Below, piece after piece: positions 10,354 through 19,058 of a DNA stretch of 64,000 bases. Positions within the stretch are counted from its first letter, which is position 1; the number at the start of each line of letters is the position of its first letter. A program made the translations under genes and the position numbers. The notes beneath the pieces were generated by a model. It ran no database searches. It was not told the DNA's origin and saw nothing but the letters and a program-made list of their open reading frames with translations. Source of the stretch: Ignavibacteria bacterium UBA2360 (lineage in GTDB: Bacteria > Bacteroidota > Ignavibacteria > Tepidaquicellales > OLB5); NCBI GenBank assembly GCA_002344125.1, contig DDTQ01000006.1, positions 124,001 through 188,000 of the forward strand, written 5' to 3'.

Positions 10354-10449
10354 TTTATATTATTGTATCTTTTATTTTGTGTGAGTGCGTAATATTTTTA
10401 AATGATCTTAACAGGGAGAACTGGAAAGATCACATAATTTGTGTTGAAA
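10354..10449 (-). promoter_or_regulatory. nusG-rplK leader with hairpin (candidate L1-type control region)
   Basis: The 96-bp gap before rplK contains the stem TGATCTT / AAGATCA on the transcribed strand, enclosing a 16-nt C/U-rich loop. In many bacteria L1 represses L11-L1 synthesis by binding a structured leader here. I did not recognise the consensus L1 site, so the regulatory role is only suggested by position and pairing. Confidence 0.3.
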
Positions 10450-11019
10450 CTATTTTTCTTTTTCTATCTGTGTAAAATCAAGTTCAATAGGTGTCTTTCT
10501 GCCGAAAATGCTTACCATTACTTTAACTTTCATTCTCTCAAGATTGATTTCATTAATGGTACCGTTGAAGTTAACAAACGGTCCGTTAACTACTTTAATG
10601 AGATCGCCCTTTTCAAACTGCATATCTATCTTTTCTTTCTCATCTGAATCATTGATCCTTCCGAGTATCCTCTTAACTTCATCATCTCTTAAAGCAATTG
10701 CTTCGTTTTTATCACCTACCATTTTAAGAACTGAAGGCGCATGATTAAGCAGGTAAATAACTTCTTTATCCAGATCAGCGGCAACGAGTACGTAACCCGG
10801 AAAGAAATTTTTATATTTTATCTTTTTCTTGCCGCCTTTTACTTCAAAAACTTTTTCTTCAGGAATGAGAACCTGAGCTATTTTGTGCTCTATGCCAAGC
10901 TCTGCTATTTCAGTATCAAGGTAATTCTTTACTCGTTTTTCATGTCCGGTTATTGTCCTGACGGCATACCATTTTTTATCTGTAACAATCTCAGTCGTGG
11001 CTGATTTCTCTTCACTCAT
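10450..11019 (-). CDS. nusG: Transcription termination/antitermination factor NusG
   Basis: RNA-polymerase-associated elongation factor, 189 aa. The NGN domain starts with KKWYAVRTITGHEKRVKNYL and includes FFPGYVLVAADLD. The C-terminal KOW domain begins around FEKGDLIKVVNGPFVNFNG. It starts 5 bp after the secE stop, so it is translationally close to it and in the usual secE-nusG-rplK order. Confidence 0.98.
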   Translation of the reverse strand: MSEEKSATTEIVTDKKWYAVRTITGHEKRVKNYLDTEIAELGIEHKIAQVLIPEEKVFEVKGGKKKIKYKNFFPGYVLVAADLDKEVIYLLNHAPSVLKMVGDKNEAIALRDDEVKRILGRINDSDEKEKIDMQFEKGDLIKVVNGPFVNFNGTINEINLERMKVKVMVSIFGRKTPIELDFTQIEKEK

Positions 11020-11024
11020 ATCAG

Positions 11025-11207
11025 TTAGAATATTATTTTTAATCCTTCATTAATTACTTTATCCACGGCATAAACAAATACCGCGAATATAAGTGAAGTA
11101 ACTATAACAACCATCGTTGATTCTTTTAGTTCTTCTCTTTTGGGCCAGGTTACCTTCTTCATTTCTTTTACGATATCAGTGAAGAAGCCTATGATTTTAT
11201 TTTTCAA
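11025..11207 (-). CDS. secE: Preprotein translocase subunit SecE
   Basis: Small single-span subunit of the SecYEG translocon, 60 aa. It has the family's amphipathic N-terminal helix with the hallmark EMKKVTWPKREELKEST, followed by one hydrophobic membrane segment (VVIVTSLIFAVFVYAV). It is the short form without extra transmembrane helices. It lies between tRNA-Trp and nusG. Confidence 0.97.
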   Translation of the reverse strand: MKNKIIGFFTDIVKEMKKVTWPKREELKESTMVVIVTSLIFAVFVYAVDKVINEGLKIIF

Positions 11208-11253
11208 TCTTTATAGATCTCCGTATTTTATTGCTTAAGTTCAGAGAATGTTG

Positions 11254-11326
11254 CACGTCAGGAGGGACTCGAACCCCCAACCTGCGGTTTTGGAGACCGC
11301 TGCTCTACCAATTGAGCCACTGACGT
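11254..11326 (-). tRNA. tRNA-Trp (CCA anticodon)
   Basis: A 73-nt cloverleaf with acceptor ACGTCAG/CTGACGT, D stem GCTC/GAGC, anticodon stem GCGGT/ACCGC around loop CTCCAAA (anticodon CCA) and a normal T arm with GGTTCGAGTCC-type sequence. The 3' CCA is not encoded. It lies between rpmG and secE. Confidence 0.97.
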
Positions 11327-11345
11327 ATTACTCCATCAGCTTGTT

Positions 11346-11507
11346 TTATTTGGTTTCTTTGTGCAGAGTGCGTTTAGTGCAATGTCTGCAGAATTTTTTA
11401 TATTCTACTCTGCCTGAATGCTTTGTTTTGTTCTTTGTCGCACTGTAATTTCTGTTCTTGCAATCAGTGCATTCCAATACGATAATTAATCTTCCGTCTT
11501 TTGCCAT
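11346..11507 (-). CDS. rpmG: 50S ribosomal protein L33 (bL33)
   Basis: A 53-aa ribosomal protein that was read directly from the sequence because it is short. It begins MAKDGRLIIVLECTDCKNRN and ends TKRTLHKETK. Both CxxC pairs (C13/C16 and C40/C43) are present, so this is the zinc-ribbon (C+) form. It occupies the slot between tRNA-Gly and tRNA-Trp where tuf often sits in related clusters. Confidence 0.95.
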   Translation of the reverse strand: MAKDGRLIIVLECTDCKNRNYSATKNKTKHSGRVEYKKFCRHCTKRTLHKETK

Positions 11508-11537
11508 GTGTATATTATATCTTTATTTTTTGTTTTG

Positions 11538-11610
11538 AGCGGGAGACGAGACTCGAACTCGCGACCAACAGCTTGGAAGGCTGTGACTCTACCAACTGAG
11601 TTACTCCCGC
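11538..11610 (-). tRNA. tRNA-Gly (TCC anticodon)
   Basis: A 73-nt cloverleaf with acceptor GCGGGAG/CTCCCGC, D arm, anticodon stem ACAGC/GCTGT with anticodon TCC, and a T arm containing GGTTCGAGTC-like bases on the coding strand. U discriminator; CCA not encoded. It lies immediately downstream of a degenerate tRNA-like sequence that shares its acceptor 5' strand. Confidence 0.95.
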
Positions 11611-11636
11611 TAATCAAATCTTGTAAATAATGTTAA

Positions 11637-11710
11637 AGAACTCGCAACCAATCCCGCTTCAAGGGATGCTCTACCAACTGCCTGACTGCTCCTGCAGTAG
11701 CTACTCCCGC
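11637..11710 (-). pseudogene. tRNA remnant between tRNA-Thr and tRNA-Gly
   Basis: On the minus strand the sequence starts GCGGGAGTAGCT, like the neighbouring tRNA-Gly. It then carries about 19 extra bases in the D-arm region (ACTGCAGGAGCAGTCAGGC) before resuming AGTTGGTAGAGC. The anticodon stem ATCCC/GGGAT encloses TTGAAGC, which would read GAA. The T arm breaks off after GCGAGTTC and no 3' acceptor strand follows. It cannot fold as a complete tRNA and is best read as a decayed or recombined tRNA gene. Confidence 0.7.
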
Positions 11711-11741
11711 TTGTTTGAATTAATTTCCTATTTTGAAGTAG

Positions 11742-11814
<73 letters not shown>

Positions 11815-11870
11815 AGTGAAAATAAAATCTATTCTAAAGAACTTTGAACTTTTTAAAAATAAAAATTCTG

Positions 11871-11953
11871 TGGGTAGAGAAGGATTCGAACCTCCGAAGG
11901 CATAAGCCGACAGATTTACAGTCTGTTGCGTTTAACCACTTCGCTATCTACCC
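11871..11953 (-). tRNA. tRNA-Tyr (GTA anticodon)
   Basis: An 83-nt class II tRNA with acceptor GGGTAGA/TCTACCC, anticodon loop CTGTAAA (anticodon GTA), a long variable arm and a T arm GGAGGTTCGAATCCTTC. It is the first gene of the tRNA/ribosomal/RNA polymerase cluster and lies about 10 nt downstream of the predicted transcription start. Confidence 0.97.
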
Positions 11954-11968
11954 TTAAATTTCAAACTT

Positions 11969-11999
11969 CAAAAATATCTAAAAAATAAACTAAAATCAA
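11969..11999 (-). promoter_or_regulatory. Bacteroidetes-type promoter of the tRNA-Tyr...rpoBC cluster
   Basis: Exact match to TTG-N20-TAnnTTTG with -7 box TATTTTTG at 11976-11969. The predicted start lies near 11964, about 10 nt before tRNA-Tyr. The same spacing recurs at four other gene starts in this window, which supports it as a real housekeeping promoter. Confidence 0.75.
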
Positions 12000-12028
12000 G
12001 TGATTTTATGTTGTACGGAGCAAAAACG

Positions 12029-12817
12029 TTAGTATATTTGGGTTAACTTTAAGTCTCCTGAATAAAATGTCTCCGGATTTCCTTTTACATTTATCACTAT
12101 ACTGCCATCATAACGTAAATCTATAATTTCACCGCCATTTAATGACATGTCCGGATTTACGAACTCACACTTTTTGCCTGTAATATTTGCACATTGTTTC
12201 CATTTTTCGAACAAAATTCGCAGTTTATCCTGGGAAAGAAAATCTAAATTTGAGGAAAACTCATTTAGCAGATCTACCAGAAGAGAATTAAGATCAGTTT
12301 TTGCACCTGTTATCTGGTACAGTGAGATTGCGCTCAAATCAGTTGAAAATGCAGCTTGATTGCAGTTGATCCCTATGCCTGTGATATACAATCCCGAGGG
12401 AAGCTTCGCTTCGGTCAATATTCCGCATAGTTTTCTGCCTTTATATAGTATATCGTTGGGCCATTTGATAACCAGATCATGTATAATTCCTTCTGAATTA
12501 ATGTACCCTTTAATTTCTTTAAGCAGGATCATATAAACAAAATAGGAAAAGAATCTGATCACACTCTGATTTTCAGCAGGAGGGAGGTTGAATTTTGTTT
12601 TAATAGAAAAGGTTAAATTTGAATCTTTCTCAGATTCCCATTTTCTGTTCATTCTGCCTTTGCCCGCAGTTTGATTATCGGTTATAACAAGCGTACCGGG
12701 GGGAACTTCAGGTGAAGCGCAATATTCATTTGTTGAAGGTGTTTCTTCAAGATATAAAACAGATGAAACAAGATCGTTTCCAGCCAGTCCTGCGCGGATT
12801 TTTTCAATATCAAGCAT
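12029..12817 (-). CDS. birA: Biotin--[acetyl-CoA-carboxylase] ligase
   Basis: Activates biotin with ATP and attaches it to a lysine of biotin-dependent carboxylases; 262 aa. Family motifs: STNEYC near residue 30, the biotin/AMP loop AGKGRMNRKW (a variant of GRGRxGR) near residue 70, and VIKWPNDILYKGRKLCGILTE. There is no N-terminal winged-helix domain, so it is a class I enzyme without repressor function. It lies 35 bp after a subtilase gene on the same strand and may share its transcript, though no functional link is evident. Confidence 0.92.
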   Translation of the reverse strand: MLDIEKIRAGLAGNDLVSSVLYLEETPSTNEYCASPEVPPGTLVITDNQTAGKGRMNRKWESEKDSNLTFSIKTKFNLPPAENQSVIRFFSYFVYMILLKEIKGYINSEGIIHDLVIKWPNDILYKGRKLCGILTEAKLPSGLYITGIGINCNQAAFSTDLSAISLYQITGAKTDLNSLLVDLLNEFSSNLDFLSQDKLRILFEKWKQCANITGKKCEFVNPDMSLNGGEIIDLRYDGSIVINVKGNPETFYSGDLKLTQIY

Positions 12818-12852
12818 TGTACTTAAAATTTGATGTAAGGAACTATAAATAC

Positions 12853-14487
12853 TTACCTGTCATCAGCTTTGGGTTTTTTCCCCCTCTTGTCATTTTTTTC
12901 GTCATCTCTGTTTTTCCTGTTGTTTCCGTCATTTGCTTTAGCTCTTGTGCTGTTACCGTTGCTCTCATCGTAGATCTGTTCCTTTTCATATTCTCTCTCA
13001 TTGTAAATCTCTTCTTTCTTCTTAGTCTCTCTTTTTCCGCTTGAAAAGTTTCCATAATTTACAGCCTCAAACAGATCAACTCTGCCAAATCCGTAATATT
13101 GATCCCAGCCTGATCTGTCTTCCCTGGGGTCACCAACCTGATCAATTGCTGTTTGTGTAATGATTTCTCTCAGATCTTTGTTTGTCCGTGAAGGATCCTG
13201 ACCCAGCAGAATACTTGCAACGCCACTTACATAGGCTGTAGATTGTGAAGTACCGCTCCAGTAAACATCATAATTTGAATTATCTTTATAGTCTAATCCG
13301 TAAACCCTGTTGCCGGGCGCAACAACAGCAATATGTTTTCCCCAGTTGCTGCCGCCTCCCCAGGTAAACTCTCTGCATCTGCTGTCATCTGTATCGGTGG
13401 CGCCAACTGCAAGTACATTCTTGAAACTGGCAGGGTAATAAGTATCGCCGTTATTTTTGTTCATCATGCTGGCGACTATCAATGCGCCTGCGTCATTTGC
13501 AAAGTTTATTGCGTTCTCAAGAGTTTTGGAATAATCATAACCGCCTTCGCTCATATTTATTACTCTGGCACCGTTGTTTGCGGCATAGTATAATGATGCT
13601 GACCACCATGAATACTCTCCCAGATTTTCATCATCAAGATTCTTACAGATCATCAGCCTGCAGTTTTGGTCAATGCCGGCGTAACCCAGGCTGTTATTTG
13701 TAGTAGCCCCGACAGTTCCCGCTATATTCGTGCCGTGTCCGCCATCATCCCTTACATTTGCGTTATCATACGAGAAATTATAACCGTTAATATCATCAAC
13801 AAAACCATTCCCGTCATCATCTCTTCCGTTCTTAACTTCTCCTTTGTTTACCCAAATCCTGCTGCTGATATCGGGATGATCTATCTTTGTTCCGGAATCC
13901 AAAATCGCAACAATGATCTCACTGCTGCCGGTTGCAACTTCCCACGCTTTAAGAACATTCATATCGGCGCCAGCCTTGCCTTTTTTGCCGGGAGTTGTCT
14001 TCACAGAGCCGTCATTATGTAATCCCCATTGCCTGCTGAACAGCGCATCGTTGGGAGCCGAGCCTGTGCCCATTTTTCCGGCAGCCTCTCCGATAAAATC
14101 AGGTTCTGCAAAATCAATTTTATTTTCACTTGTAACCTTATTGCACAATTCCGGAATATTTGTTTTGTCTTCAAAATAGACTACATAATAAGTATCAAAT
14201 TCGTATTTATTATACAACTCTTCATTTCTTTTAAGATCTCTGGGGAAAAGTGATTTTGTCTTCTTGATTTTGATGTTATGGGCATTAAAAACTTCATGGA
14301 GTGTACTTTCATAATTAGCTGCCGCAACAAAGGAAGCTGCTATAATATTGGTGGACTTCTTCAGTTTTACAATTATGTGATCGTCAGCAAATCTCGATTT
14401 ATCTGAAGTTTCAACCTGTACAAATTTATGTGCCGGAAATGTTATAAATGACGCCAAGATCAAAACTGCAAGAAATATTCTCTTCAT
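12853..14487 (-). CDS. Secreted S8 family serine peptidase (subtilase)
   Basis: 544 aa when started at the ATG at 14487, which puts a clean signal peptide (MKRIFLAVLILASFITFPA) at the N terminus; a TTG seven codons upstream overlaps the preceding stop and is an alternative. An inhibitor-like propeptide region (about 30-140) is followed by the catalytic domain with D207 (AILDSGT), H261 (GGHGTNIAG) and S424 (SGTSQSTAYVSG). N353 may supply the oxyanion hole. The last 60 residues are a highly charged Lys/Glu/Asn-rich tail, not a recognisable type IX secretion sorting domain. It is probably cotranscribed with the upstream beta-barrel gene. Confidence 0.88.
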   Translation of the reverse strand: MKRIFLAVLILASFITFPAHKFVQVETSDKSRFADDHIIVKLKKSTNIIAASFVAAANYESTLHEVFNAHNIKIKKTKSLFPRDLKRNEELYNKYEFDTYYVVYFEDKTNIPELCNKVTSENKIDFAEPDFIGEAAGKMGTGSAPNDALFSRQWGLHNDGSVKTTPGKKGKAGADMNVLKAWEVATGSSEIIVAILDSGTKIDHPDISSRIWVNKGEVKNGRDDDGNGFVDDINGYNFSYDNANVRDDGGHGTNIAGTVGATTNNSLGYAGIDQNCRLMICKNLDDENLGEYSWWSASLYYAANNGARVINMSEGGYDYSKTLENAINFANDAGALIVASMMNKNNGDTYYPASFKNVLAVGATDTDDSRCREFTWGGGSNWGKHIAVVAPGNRVYGLDYKDNSNYDVYWSGTSQSTAYVSGVASILLGQDPSRTNKDLREIITQTAIDQVGDPREDRSGWDQYYGFGRVDLFEAVNYGNFSSGKRETKKKEEIYNEREYEKEQIYDESNGNSTRAKANDGNNRKNRDDEKNDKRGKKPKADDR

Positions 14488-14504
14488 ATTATAGTGAAAT
14501 TTTA

Positions 14505-15272
14505 TCAAAAATGGTATTTTAGGCCAATCGATACTCTTGTTCCATCAATAAGCAGCCTTGAATACAGGGGATTATCTATGCTGTAAGTATTACCATTAAT
14601 TGTAACAAAATCAACAGAAAATCTATCCTGAGATTCAAATGAGGCTTCTCTGAATTTAAACTCAAAATCCAGGGATAAGTTCCTTTGAACAAAATATTCA
14701 ACACCGGCAAGTACATTCATACTAACTCCTGCTTTTCTGGAAACAGGTGATGTAGAATATGGACCGATATATCGGGTTCGGTTGCCGAAATACATTCCAG
14801 CTCCTCCTCCTATATATATCCTGAACCTTTCTGTGCTGACGGGCAAGTTCCATTTTACCCCTGCTTCAAGAGGGATCATATTATATTCCTCGGTGAATCT
14901 TACTGATGAAGAAGCAGAGTCATTTTCAAACCTCAGAAGCAGCTCATCATCTTTTACTTTAAGATATTCCGAAGAAATGTAAAACATTACATCAAAATTG
15001 GTAATATTTGGATTATATGTGATCTCAGCTCCGTATCCATAACCGCCATTGAGTTCAATCGAAGCGTCTCTAATAAATGAGACATTTGATTTAATATTAT
15101 TTTGAAGTTCGGCTGATGAAACATACATTGCGTAAACCTGCAAAGTAAATTTGCCTGAACCGTTATATGGTCTTACATCATCATGGGGGCTTTCGGGCTG
15201 GGAGAATAAAAAATATGGGTTCAATAATGAAATTGAACCCATAATAATTATTATTAGTAATTTATTTTTCAA
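14505..15272 (-). CDS. Outer-membrane beta-barrel protein
   Basis: 255 aa with a signal peptide (MKNKLLIIIIMGSISLL, likely cleaved after FLFSQ). Alternating hydrophobic/polar strands follow, with aromatic girdles (WNLPVSTERFRIYIGGGAG, LAGVEYFVQRNLSLDFEFK) and a C-terminal strand GTRVSIGLKYHF ending in Phe, as in outer-membrane barrels. The start is TTG at 15272, and the next ATG would cut off the signal n-region. The precise function is unknown. Its stop overlaps the alternative TTG of the downstream subtilase, so the two are probably one operon. Confidence 0.72.
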   Translation of the reverse strand: MKNKLLIIIIMGSISLLNPYFLFSQPESPHDDVRPYNGSGKFTLQVYAMYVSSAELQNNIKSNVSFIRDASIELNGGYGYGAEITYNPNITNFDVMFYISSEYLKVKDDELLLRFENDSASSSVRFTEEYNMIPLEAGVKWNLPVSTERFRIYIGGGAGMYFGNRTRYIGPYSTSPVSRKAGVSMNVLAGVEYFVQRNLSLDFEFKFREASFESQDRFSVDFVTINGNTYSIDNPLYSRLLIDGTRVSIGLKYHF

Positions 15273-15355
15273 ATATTACTGTTTTGTTATTTATTTACAG
15301 TGTGATATTATAGCAAATTAGCTTTCCTAAAGTTAATATGCAACTGGTGATGCAC

Positions 15356-17470
15356 TTACCTGTACATCATATCTCTGTTATCAACAATTACAGCTTTATC
15401 TTTAAGTTCAGCAAGCCAATCCTGTACTATTGTTTGCTTCTTCTGTGTGACCAATGCTGCCTTTATAGTTTCATACTGTGCCTGGTAAATATTCTGATCG
15501 AATCCTGTGATATTTCTCATTTGCACTATATAATAACCTCTGGAGGTTCTGATTGGTTCGGAAATCTGACCATTCTGCAGTTTATAAACGGCATTCGCAA
15601 AATCAAAATCCGCGCCGATCATCGGGCTTGGAAGGGCTACAGTCACAGTATCTGCTTTCTGTATAACGAGTTGAGGGTTTATATTTTTCAGGGTGTTAAT
15701 ATCTCCGCCCTGAATCTTACCCTTCAGATCAATTGCCTGTTGTTTAAGTAAGTCAAGTTTTTTTTCTGTTTTAACAAGAAGGGGGAGCTGTTGAACTTTC
15801 AGCTCATCGAAGGAATAGTGCCCTTCAGGAAATTTATCAGTTATAAGATAAACCGCATAACCTGTTTGAATCTTCATTGGATCGCTTACTGCGCCTTTAT
15901 CTTCTCCAAGTGCGAACTTTGTAACAGACGTGTTTTGTCCGGCACCCGGCACAAATGCGCCTTTGGTGATGTAGTTTGGAATATCAACCACCTGTAATCC
16001 AAGTTTCGTTGCTTCTTCTTCAAGGTTTCCTTTTTTCGAAACAAATGAAAAATCCTCAGCGCGCTTTCTTGCAGCATCCTTGGTTTTGGTCGAAGCTTTG
16101 GCAATGCTTTTAATATCGGCGAATTTGAATTCTTTACTTTGTCTGCCTTTTACTCTTATTATATGGTAACCAAACTGGGATTTAACAGGTCCTACAATTT
16201 CCCCAATAGCAGCAGCAGTGACTGCGTCTTCAAACTCTTTTACCATAGCGCCTTTACCAAACCAGCCAAGATCTCCGCCTTTGAATTTGTTTGATGGATC
16301 ATCTGAATTTTCTGCAGCAAGCTTTACAAAATCTTCACCGCCTCTTAAACGCTGCGCAATCTGTTCAGCCTTTGTTTTTGCGGCGTTGGTATCTGTTCCG
16401 AAGTTAACAAGTATATGCTGAGCATTGCTGAAAGTTTCTGTGCCTTCTTTTGTATCCAGTAATCTTACAAGGTGGAAGCCGTCAGATGCTTTTATAACAT
16501 CAGATATGCTATCCTTGGAAGCAGAAAAGAGAAATGCCGCAACCTCTGAGGCTATTTCGTTTGGTTTAACAAAAGTGTTTGAAAACTTCGTTAAAGAATT
16601 ATCATTAACAACACCATATGTAGTTGAGTCATCTGCTTTCAGATTCTTGAGATCTTTTGCAAATGCTTTTAACATTTTTTCAGTGTATATAGTATCTTCC
16701 ATCGTGGCAGCATCTGAAAAAAGAACATATTTCAGCTTTGCTGATTGCTCACGTTTAAATTCATCTTTATGGTTCTCATAATAATTTTTAAGATCTTCAT
16801 CTGAAACCTGGATCTGGTTATCCAATACGGTATTAGGATCAAGGAATACAAATTCAAATGAAGCCTTGATATTCTCATCTTTAAATTTCTGCATCACTTC
16901 TGACTCTGTTACCCTGACAGTTCCTGTTATCACGCTCTGCAGTTTCTGAGAGAGAAGTGTCTGTTTGAGGTATTCTTCAACCTGAGCCCAGAACTTTGTT
17001 ACTTCGGGGGTTTTAGTTGTCAGCGCCTGCTGGTAAACTGCCATGTTGAACTGACCGGTGGAATCAATGAAATTTCTCTTTATAACATCAGGTAATGTTT
17101 GGGGTGAGTTATAAACCCAATTCAGAATTTCCTGGTTAGTTACAGTTATGCCCAGTCTCTTAATTTCCTGTTCAGCCAGTATCTGTGAAACCATCTGTTC
17201 CCAAACCTGGTCTCTTATCATCTTAACAACATTTTCATCCGGATCCTCACCGGTTTGTTGTCTCTGCTGATCTATTGCAAAATTTACCTGGCTCTCAAAA
17301 TCAGCGAATTTTATCTCCTGTCCGTTCACTGAACCCAATTCTGTGATCTGACCGCCTCTTAGGCCAAGGTAATCCATTCCCCACTCAAATACTATAGTAG
17401 CAAGAAAAGCTATTATTAATATTATCAGAATAATGTGCGTTTTATCGCGCAGCTTATTCATTAAACCCAT
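15356..17470 (-). CDS. Membrane-anchored peptidylprolyl isomerase (PpiD/SurA-like foldase)
   Basis: 704 aa periplasmic folding factor. One N-terminal transmembrane helix (IILIILIIAFLATIVF, about residues 13-28) is followed by a SurA_N-type helical chaperone domain (about 40-230). A parvulin rotamase domain with AQHILVNFGT and GGDLGWFGKGAMVKEFEDA lies near 350-450. A second, less conserved parvulin-like segment occurs near 570-680. Overall architecture and length resemble PpiD. An exact-match promoter lies 77 nt upstream, giving a leader of about 70 nt. No partner genes are adjacent. Confidence 0.88.
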   Translation of the reverse strand: MGLMNKLRDKTHIILIILIIAFLATIVFEWGMDYLGLRGGQITELGSVNGQEIKFADFESQVNFAIDQQRQQTGEDPDENVVKMIRDQVWEQMVSQILAEQEIKRLGITVTNQEILNWVYNSPQTLPDVIKRNFIDSTGQFNMAVYQQALTTKTPEVTKFWAQVEEYLKQTLLSQKLQSVITGTVRVTESEVMQKFKDENIKASFEFVFLDPNTVLDNQIQVSDEDLKNYYENHKDEFKREQSAKLKYVLFSDAATMEDTIYTEKMLKAFAKDLKNLKADDSTTYGVVNDNSLTKFSNTFVKPNEIASEVAAFLFSASKDSISDVIKASDGFHLVRLLDTKEGTETFSNAQHILVNFGTDTNAAKTKAEQIAQRLRGGEDFVKLAAENSDDPSNKFKGGDLGWFGKGAMVKEFEDAVTAAAIGEIVGPVKSQFGYHIIRVKGRQSKEFKFADIKSIAKASTKTKDAARKRAEDFSFVSKKGNLEEEATKLGLQVVDIPNYITKGAFVPGAGQNTSVTKFALGEDKGAVSDPMKIQTGYAVYLITDKFPEGHYSFDELKVQQLPLLVKTEKKLDLLKQQAIDLKGKIQGGDINTLKNINPQLVIQKADTVTVALPSPMIGADFDFANAVYKLQNGQISEPIRTSRGYYIVQMRNITGFDQNIYQAQYETIKAALVTQKKQTIVQDWLAELKDKAVIVDNRDMMYR

Positions 17471-17546
17471 AAGTAAATAAACCTCTCTTTATGCGCTGAA
17501 TCTATGATTTAGCGAATTTTCAATGATTTTTAACAAAAAACAAACA

Positions 17547-17577
17547 CAAATATAGTTTTATGTCAGTCAATAATCAA
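17547..17577 (-). promoter_or_regulatory. Bacteroidetes-type promoter of the PpiD-like gene
   Basis: Exact TTG-N20-TATATTTG; predicted start near 17542, about 70 nt upstream of the ATG at 17470. Confidence 0.7.
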
Positions 17578-17693
17578 TGTAAAGATAATGCCTTTTTAAA
17601 TTATTGTAATTATATAATTATAGGGGTATTTGATCGAATTTTTGTCATAATCATCACTGAGAACCAGTTTTTCAGGTTTGTACATAAGACTCT

Positions 17694-17939
17694 TTAGAAA
17701 CACTCAATTATACTGTCATTTTCAAACTCTCTCCTGAATATTTCATTTCCTGAAGGTGAAAGTTCACGTTTCGGTTTAACTGTTGTGGTTTCAGCCTTTT
17801 TGTTTTCAGTGGATTCAATCTCTTTAGATGTGAGAACTTTTTCGTTCCAGTTCTTTACCTCCTTATTGTAAATTGACGCAAGCATTACAAGTTCCTTTCC
17901 GTTAATCAAAATTGATTTCTTTTTTACAAATATATCCAA
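17694..17939 (-). CDS. Small hypothetical protein (doubtful)
   Basis: An 81-codon frame from a TTG at 17939 (MDIFVKKKSILINGKELVML) to a stop at 17694, rich in Lys/Glu/Thr with no recognisable domain. TTG starts are common in this genome, but no ribosome binding site is visible. A -7-like TATATTTG lies inside the first codons, so translation may begin at the ATG at 17885 (63 aa). It could be noncoding; listed because no better explanation for the interval was found. Confidence 0.3.
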   Translation of the reverse strand: MDIFVKKKSILINGKELVMLASIYNKEVKNWNEKVLTSKEIESTENKKAETTTVKPKRELSPSGNEIFRREFENDSIIECF

Positions 17940-18006
17940 GGAATGTTGTTAGGATATTTTTTTGTTGTTAAAATGTTGTTCAGTGCTATACTTATATTAT
18001 AATCGC

Positions 18007-18037
18007 TTGTTAAACCAAGATTATTATATTAATTTTG
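18007..18037 (+). promoter_or_regulatory. Bacteroidetes-type promoter of the STAS-like gene
   Basis: Exact TTG-N20-TAATTTTG; predicted start near 18042, giving a leader of about 31 nt that includes the GGGGGG-type ribosome binding site. Confidence 0.7.
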
Positions 18038-18072
18038 ATAAATGAGATTGTTTATATTGAGCAGGGGGGAGC

Positions 18073-18474
18073 ATGAAATACAGAATAAACTTTCAAATTA
18101 GTGGAGATTTTCTGAAGGTTGAACTTTCAGGTAATTACCCATTGGATAAATTCAAAGAAATTTCAGGTGATATTGATAAAGTAATTGATGAGAATGGTAT
18201 TTCAAAAGTACTTGTGGATCTCAGGAGTTTCGAGGGAAGGTTTGGAGTTTTTGATGGCATTACACACATCGAAAACTTCAGAGAAGAATCCAAGCTGCTG
18301 CAATTCGCAATTCTGGATATGCCTATGAACAAAGAAAAAAACGATTTCTTTGAAAACGCCTCATTCAACAGAGGGTATAAAGTGCTTTTTTTCTACAGCG
18401 AAATTGTAGCAAAAAAGTGGCTTGGTGTTGAAAATGCCGGTGAATTTGAAAGAGTGCTCGAAAAAGAGTACTAG
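18073..18474 (+). CDS. STAS/SpoIIAA-like hypothetical protein
   Basis: 133 aa soluble protein. The pattern of a beta-hairpin start (YRINFQISGDFLKVELSGNY), alternating helix and strand, and a central VLVDLRSFEG resembles the STAS/SpoIIAA-like fold used for protein-protein regulation. This is fold-level resemblance only. A strong AGGGGGGAG site precedes the ATG. It is monocistronic on the plus strand and converges with pyrE, their stops being 3 bp apart. Confidence 0.7.
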   Translation: MKYRINFQISGDFLKVELSGNYPLDKFKEISGDIDKVIDENGISKVLVDLRSFEGRFGVFDGITHIENFREESKLLQFAILDMPMNKEKNDFFENASFNRGYKVLFFYSEIVAKKWLGVENAGEFERVLEKEY

Positions 18475-18477
18475 CCT

Positions 18478-19050
18478 TCATTTATTTGTACTGCCGGGCT
18501 TGGTTACGGGAATCTTGTTCAGCCATTCAGGTACTTCATCCGGTTTGAATGCAACTACATCCATTTTTACAAGCGGCTTAAGGGGAATTCCGAAATCTAC
18601 TTTACCGCCGGATCTATCCACAAGACAGCCCACGCCGACAATTTCAGCTTTAAAACGCTTTACTTCATCGATCACTTCCTGAACGCTGCCGCCTGTAGAG
18701 ATTATATCTTCAACTATTAATACCCGGTCATCAGGCTTTACTTCAAAGCCGCGTCGGAATTTCATTTTGCCTTCAACGCGTTCTGTGAATATAGCCTTTG
18801 TATCCAGATTCTTGCCAACCTCGTAAGCCAGCAAAATTCCGCCTGTCATAGGTCCGACAACCAGTGTAACATTATCATTTCTGAACTTCTCTGCAAGCTC
18901 TTTGCAAAGCATTTCTGTGTACCTTGGACGTTCGAGAACACGGAATTTTTCTATGTAGTGCGGTGAGTGATTGCCTGATGTTAAAACAAAATGTCCGTCA
19001 AGCAATGCGCCTGAGTCTTTAAATAACTGAAGAATTTCCTGTTCTTTCAT
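18478..19050 (-). CDS. pyrE: Orotate phosphoribosyltransferase
   Basis: Pyrimidine biosynthesis: orotate + PRPP to orotidine 5'-phosphate. 190 aa, close to family length. The PRPP-binding motif RVLIVEDIISTGGSVQEV is at about residues 109-126. LTSGNHSPHYIEKFRVL near the N terminus and VVGPMTGGILLAYEVG are typical of PyrE. It is the third gene of a cytochrome-murI-pyrE transcript, 8 bp after murI. Confidence 0.94.
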   Translation of the reverse strand: MKEQEILQLFKDSGALLDGHFVLTSGNHSPHYIEKFRVLERPRYTEMLCKELAEKFRNDNVTLVVGPMTGGILLAYEVGKNLDTKAIFTERVEGKMKFRRGFEVKPDDRVLIVEDIISTGGSVQEVIDEVKRFKAEIVGVGCLVDRSGGKVDFGIPLKPLVKMDVVAFKPDEVPEWLNKIPVTKPGSTNK

Positions 19051-19058
19051 GGATGAAA

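Noticed and set aside
11248..11448. 66-codon plus-strand frame
   Set aside because: It overlaps tRNA-Trp and rpmG on the opposite strand; clearly noncoding.
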